From NCBI RefSeq assembly GCF_010389155.1, contig NC_057769.1, forward strand, positions 18,538,735-18,602,734: 64,000 nucleotides of DNA, given 5' to 3'. This document shows positions 59,131-64,000 of this stretch, one piece after another. The stretch comes from Erigeron canadensis. Its lineage: Eukaryota; Streptophyta; Magnoliopsida; Asterales; Asteraceae. A model generated the notes under the pieces. That model made no database searches. It was not told where the DNA came from and worked only from the letters and a program-made list of their open reading frames with translations. The stretch's first letter is position 1. Every line of letters begins with the position of its first letter. The position numbers and the translations under genes were made by a program.

Positions 59131-59824
59131 ATATATTGCTTTGATTTGCTATAGTAATCGGTCCGGTTGTGTTGATAGAGATGACATTCTTGCTGATTTC
59201 TTTTTAGTGATTTTGATTTGACGCACGACACGAGTATAATGTGCAGTATAAAGAGAATCAAGAACAATGAATTTGAACAAATTCAATCCATTGAAACAAT
59301 TAAGAACTTGTATGCCTTTTGACTATTGCAAAACAACAATACACCAAAGAAATTCATCATCTGCAATAAGTTTCATACACCTATATAAATTGATTCAAGA
59401 TCTAAAATGGGGATTAATGAAAATCACTTAACCCGAATTATAAACTTTTTAAGGTTACACATTTTGTAGTCTTAGAACATGTATGATTCCATACATTGAT
59501 TAGCACATGGATATAATCGGTGTATAAAATAGGGGTAAGACCAAATTATGGTATACGAAGAAGCAAAAATGAGATTAGAGCGAGCACATCGTGTCTAACA
59601 CGACGCGGCACGAGACGAACACGATAAGACACGAACCTCTTAATGCCAAACATGAACACGATATGAACACGATAAGACACGAACTTGTTAAGGCCAAATA
59701 TGAACACGGCAAGACACGAACCTCTTAAGGTTCAAGCGTAAGTGGGTGAATAACAATTTAGGTTCACACTTGCAACATTGGAACCGATATGAATCCTTCA
59801 TTTTTGCAAAACTAGCCACACAAG
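59131..59824. other. Non-coding stretch with short diverged tandem repeats
   Basis: At about 59605-59735 the unit GAACACGATAAGACACGAAC followed by CTCTTAAGGCCAAA-like sequence recurs about three times. I see no gene. Confidence 0.6.
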
Positions 59825-61005
59825 CAGAGGCGGAGCCAGTGGGGGGACTAGGGGGTGCCTAGGCCCCACCAACCAACCAAGTTCTCTAGTACCCCATGGC
59901 TGCCGCCATTGATGTTTTTACTTCCCCGACAGAGACATTTTGAGAGAGATGGGACAATGGGTAGTGTTTTGTAGTAGAAAAGGGAAGAACAAACAGATCA
60001 TAGCTTAGTTGGTAGAGCAGAGGATTGTAGTTGTTAATTGTTGTTTGCTGGTGTTCTGTTATTAAAAGGAAAAAAAAAGGCAATAGCCAATAGGGATTAA
60101 AGATTAGAGAAGGGTCAAGTATTGGGTTTCGTGCGAAAAAGTCATAATGTCTCTTTCTTCTCTTTTATTGTTATTTAAACTTTTTTCTCTTTTAATTGAT
60201 ATTTTATTTTATCGTCAATTAGTTTTTGAATTATTTTGATATAGTTTTTGATTTATTTTGGATTAAAAGTTTGAGTAGTTTGATTTGCTTATAATTCCAT
60301 GATTTACATTATCATATGGAAGTGTGTAGCTTAATACATTACTTAATAATTGACTAGTTGTATCTTTATATTAAAAATTGATTTTTTTTTATTTAAAGGC
60401 CATCTTAAAAATTGATTTTAGACTTAGATATTTATAAAGTCTTATAGAAAACATTTTTTTAGAAAAACGATGTAACCAATTTTGTTTTTTCTTAGACTAA
60501 AAAGGAGCGGGGATAAATGTCATGTGACGCCAAATAGGCAAGAGAGTTTTTGTGGGAAAAAAGGGGAGTGGGGCATATTTAGGAGTGGGAGGATAAATGT
60601 CATGTGTCGTTATATAGATGGTAAATTTAAATTTAAAAGGTAAAAAGTTTTTTTTTTTTATTGATTGTACTGTTACAACGGCTGGATTTTTTTGAGAGAA
60701 TCAAAATTTTGGGCGAGAAATATTTATCGCCAAAAAGGGGGGAGGGGCTTAATCGGCTAGGGAGATTGGTGTGGGGGGCGAAAAAAGGGACGAAAAAGGG
60801 GCTTAATCGGACCACTCCGTATAGCCTTAATTACCTTTAAATAGATTAGTTATAGTTATTAATAGTTAAATATTAGCTCGTTTTGGTTGGAAGTGTAAAA
60901 AAAGGGTGTGTTTCTTAACCATAGACCAACTTATTAAATAATGTTTAAATAGCATTTTAATCGTTATCGAGCCCCCGCCAATGAAATTTTCTGGCTCCGT
61001 CTCTA
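59825..61005. mobile_element. Non-autonomous hAT element (1181 bp)
   Basis: Imperfect terminal inverted repeats CAGAGGCGGAGCCAG and CTGGCTCCGTCTCTA are flanked by perfect 8-bp duplications CACACAAG (59817-59824 and 61006-61013). Both hallmarks are of the hAT superfamily. No transposase is visible. The interior holds a tRNA-Tyr-like fragment (60001-60031), an AT-rich part, and a purine-rich part with two copies of GGATAAATGTCATGTG (60511 and 60591) and of GGGGCTTAATCGG. Confidence 0.88.
60001..60031 (+). other. tRNA-Tyr-like 5' half
   Basis: TAGCTTAGTTGGTAGAGCAG then AGGATTGTAGT matches the D-arm and anticodon stem of plant tRNA-Tyr up to the GTA anticodon and the start of its intron. The acceptor stem and T-arm cannot be found, so it is a fragment or part of a SINE, not a tRNA gene. 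Confidence 0.45.
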
Positions 61006-61013
61006 CACACAAG

Positions 61014-61144
61014 TGTTCTTCGTCCAAGTCCGGAGCAAGACAAGATGGCACATTGTCTTGCGTGGTAAACATCGTACTGTTGCTACTGATAATGTTGTTG
61101 ATGGGGCTGGGAGGAATATTATCGGGTTGACAAGCTGCCACCAT
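61014..61144 (-). pseudogene. Unrecognised short ORF cut by the hAT insertion
   Basis: An ATG at 61142-61144 opens MVAACQPDNIPPSPINN, then a Ser/Asn-rich segment and an acidic end (APDLDEEHL). The hAT target duplication falls inside it, and on the far side the frame soon meets a TAG. It could be the first exon of a host gene or a chance frame. I do not recognise it. Confidence 0.25.
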
Positions 61145-61452
61145 TTTTTAAATATTCAATGGCGGAGATTTTGATCGAAGATCTGAACAAGCTAACAAAA
61201 TGCTTACATTAATGGCTGAACAACCTTGAAGTGAAATGCAACAATGATTTCTGAATCTACATGGGATTCAAGGTGTTCATGATAACCTCTGTTCGACCAA
61301 ATTCCTCGAGGGGTCATCTTTCCTCGATCTTGGCATATACAACTGCCCATTTTGTCACTCTACAATTAATTCGGAAAAGCATAACATAAAACACATTCTT
61401 AGATTCATAGCATGTCAAAATATTATATGACCAATATATCCCATCTAGCACA

Positions 61453-61527
61453 AATAAAATATTTATCTTTATATACAAACATATTTTGACATGAATAAAA
61501 TATTTATCTTTATATACAAACATATTT
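61453..61527 (+). repeat. Two direct copies of a 33-bp AT-rich unit
   Basis: AAAATATTTATCTTTATATA followed by CAAACATATT occurs at about 61456 and again at about 61497, just left of the SINE. It may include a target-site duplication, but the offset makes this uncertain. Confidence 0.6.
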
Positions 61528-61535
61528 ATCTTTAA

Positions 61536-61780
61536 CCATCGGGTTTTTACCCGAGTGGCCAGGGGTGTTTCATTAAACCTGCTATGCGGGGTCCCAGGGA
61601 GTTTACTCCAAGGTCTCGAGTTCGATCCTTGGTAGGTTCTCCTCAACGGTATTTTCCAATAAAGGAGGTGGTATGATGAGAAAAACTATTTAAGATCCGC
61701 TTAGTGCAAGACCCTTTTATTGTGCGATTAGCACACATCATACCCGTTTGAGGTAAAATTTACTTTGTAAAAAAAATATA
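61536..61780 (+). mobile_element. tRNA-derived SINE
   Basis: An A-box-like CCGAGTGGCCAGGGGT (61561-61576) and a B-box GAGTTCGATCCTTGG (61618-61632) are followed by a body AATAAAGGAGGTGGTATGAT, TTAAGATCCGCTTAGTGC and a 3' end TTTACTTTGTAAAAAAAA. The layout and A-rich tail fit a plant SINE; it differs in sequence from the SINE at 3795. Confidence 0.65.
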
Positions 61781-61790
61781 CAAATATATT

Positions 61791-64000
61791 TAGTTCACAA
61801 ACTCCAGGACCAGAACTCTTGAATTGTAAATTTAAAAGCAGACGGATTTTTCTATTTTAAAAGGAAAATGTTTAAAAAACTCTAAAAAATTTAGTTTTCA
61901 ATGGTAGTTATAAATTGGAAATAGAGTGTTCTATTTTTGATGAAAATTAATTTTGTAAATTTATATTTGAATAAGTTTTTTGTTTTTGCTTGTCTTCTTG
62001 AAAATTTATTTTAAATAGTTCATAATTTTCTCAACTATGTTTCATTTTTCGTAAATTTTATCCGAAATTGAGTATTCCAAACTAAGAATTGATGTCATAG
62101 TTAGGGACACTACCGGACACAAATCTCATATCAGATAAAATAGGCATAGCCATCCGATCTCATCTTATACAAAGACCAGATATTTTCTTTTAACCATTTA
62201 CTTAAAAATTGAAAACTACCTCTTTACTTAAATAGAGATAAGATCTATATACATCGTAATCTTTTACATACACCATCTAAATATTGGGACACAAAACCCA
62301 TAAAAGACGGCTGTGAACATTTCCTTTTCCTTTATAAATAAATAAAATGATATATACATGATATGTAATAGAAAAAGAAAAATAACTAAAAGCTCTTTAA
62401 AATCAACGACAACTAGATACAATATTACAATTTGATTCTTGTATGTATTTTTGCTTATTGATAATACTTGTTATAATATTTGTTTAGGGAGGAGACTTTT
62501 ATTCTCTTTTCTGAAAGATATCATCAGTTAGCTAGGTGCATGTGGTTTATTTTCACTATTTGTTTTGCATGTAACATAGTCGGCTACCGCTTTGTTCTTG
62601 TTCCGTCTATAGCTCACTTGTATATGCTTTTCGTCATTAAAGAACAACGTGAACGTAATAAAAATAATAAACTTTAAATTGTCGTATAAAAATAAGTTAA
62701 AAAGGCATTAAAAAAGACATCGGTCATGATCTGATAGCTAAAGATGCCATCACACAAGGTTTTATTATCAGACTAGATTTTGGGTCCGTGTCTAATATAC
62801 GAGGCTTACGACGTTATCAATATTAGATTTAAATTTTATTATAATTTAAAATTTAATGTACTACTTTGAGTAATAAAAAATTGATAAATTGATATACTTT
62901 GAGTTTTAAATTGAAATATTTTTTTAAAATAATTTCATCGAAATTGTTTTCGGTGACATGCTTAGCGAAATTTGAATATTACAAATTATAATATGTACTT
63001 CAAAGTTGTAAACAGTGACATACTTAACGATATTTGACTATTAAAATATCATAATAGGTCACTGTCATTTAATTTGTTTTATTTTTACATATGACGTATT
63101 ACATTTTTAATTTACACTATTAGAAATAATGTTTTATTTTTAGATGAAAGATATTTTAAACATTTCAATTAAAATATGTCAATGTTATATGTTTTTCCTA
63201 TAATGAATTCTATTTTTATATTTTTTGTTTTTTTATATGGTCATGATAGTTACTAAACTCTTAAATAAAAAATAATAGTATAATTAATCTTAAAATTTTA
63301 TTATATTTACATTAAATTTTATTTATTTTAAATTAATTAATTTTATACTTATATGCTAAAACATATCATTAGATATATCTATTAGATATTATTCTATTGG
63401 ATATAAGTGAATAAATTTTAGCTATTATTCTATCGAATATATATTAGTTATTATTTATTTTTTATATATTAAAATTAGTGGGTAAAAAATGTAAATTTGT
63501 GATAGAAAACAAAAAAAAGTGTAAATTAAAATCAAAATTTAAAACAAAAATCAAACTTTAAAAAATCAAAAACTGTGATTGATCAATAAGGTATTATAGC
63601 AACTGTGCTTTAGTATAATAAAAGATTTCAGTTTTAAATTTTATTCTATATTTTGTTGTTAAGGTTCACCTAATTGAAGAAAAACTTTAGGGATGCTTTC
63701 CTAAGAAATCCGAAGTAATGGAAAAAGAGACATATTTAGACGACTCATATGTATGTTGTCATTTTTTAAGGTGAATTTGGCTTGAAATTTCGTGTCGTGA
63801 TTCGACAGTAGAAGATCTAGCATATGTCGTTTTAATTAGGTCCGTGCTAGAGATATCCTTGAAGTACAATTGTCTATTTCAAATACCCGATTGGAGAGGG
63901 GGACCCTTACTAATCCGTTCGAGAAGACACGACAATCTAAAACATGTTCTACCAAAACCAAGTTTTGATAAAGAAACTTTATATGTTCTCCTCAAGGATT
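61791..64000. other. AT-rich DNA without recognisable genes
   Basis: No domain, splice pattern or repeat signature is convincing. The open frame at 62480-62677 encodes a hydrophobic stretch of 65 residues that I cannot relate to any family and consider chance. At 63660-64000 the composition becomes less AT-rich; it may enter another feature beyond the edge. Confidence 0.4.

Noticed and set aside
60001..60031. Functional tRNA-Tyr gene
   Set aside because: Only the D-arm to anticodon part is recognisable; no acceptor stem or T-arm follows at the expected distance.
60490..60835. Separate MITE nested in the hAT element
   Set aside because: The purine-rich ends (GGAGCGGGG and CCACTCCG) suggest it, but I could not define matching inverted repeats or a target duplication.
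62480..62677. Short hydrophobic open frame as a gene
   Set aside because: AT-rich surroundings, no family resemblance and no splice or promoter context.

Overview
This is plant nuclear DNA: AT-rich, spliceosomal introns with GT/AG borders, Ty1/copia and Ty3 LTR retrotransposons primed by plant tRNAs, MULE, hAT and Helitron DNA transposons, SINEs, and a plant-specific DUF724 gene. A eudicot, probably of the daisy family (Asteraceae), fits the repeat types, but the family is inference from general resemblance. Nearly everything is transposon-derived and no clearly intact host gene is visible.

Layout. 1-2959: 5' part of a Ty3 retrotransposon on the minus strand (protease, gag, PBS, LTR) inserted in a DUF724-type gene. 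2970-5345: DUF724 gene remnants carrying a SINE and a 148-bp TRIM-like LTR. This block is paralogous to 55085-57060, so about 50 kb of mobile DNA lies between two copies. 5400-6683: 3' end of a MuDR-like transposase, converging on a small GRF-type zinc-finger gene. 6684-9060: AT-rich DNA with a triplicated segment and a short Helitron. 9130-25071: a Sirevirus-like copia element on the minus strand with 973-bp LTRs, followed beyond its 5' LTR by 987 bp of a second copy that shares that LTR. Its gag is split by a 4427-bp solo LTR.

25-55 kb is the most unusual region. It holds three diverged copies of a ULP1 (SUMO protease-like) gene and one FAR1/MULE transposase gene, all with introns and all damaged. 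Copy 1 runs at 25.3-28.1 kb (+), copy 2 at 34.4-29.0 kb (-), copy 3 at 37.0-46.6 kb (+), and the FAR1 gene at 54.7-48.6 kb (-), convergent with copy 3. This gene pairing recalls Kaonashi-type MULEs. All three ULP1 copies lack the catalytic cysteine. The 14-bp palindrome TTACACATGTGTAA occurs exactly 12 times in this region, in non-coding parts of every gene, and I saw it nowhere else. A 1.4-kb array of telomere-like, hairpin-forming repeats separates the divergent starts of copies 2 and 3.

Two further solo LTRs, of the same lineage as the one in the copia gag, sit in ULP copy 3 (2281 bp) and in the FAR1 gene (2641 bp). All three have perfect 5-bp target duplications, the same 3' end, and a shared motif about 300 bp from it. 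55.1-58.3 kb: DUF724 gene copy with a 466-bp hAT-type MITE and a one-base frameshift. 58.4-64 kb: a copia-type solo LTR, a 1181-bp non-autonomous hAT element containing a tRNA-Tyr-like fragment, a SINE, and AT-rich DNA without recognisable genes.
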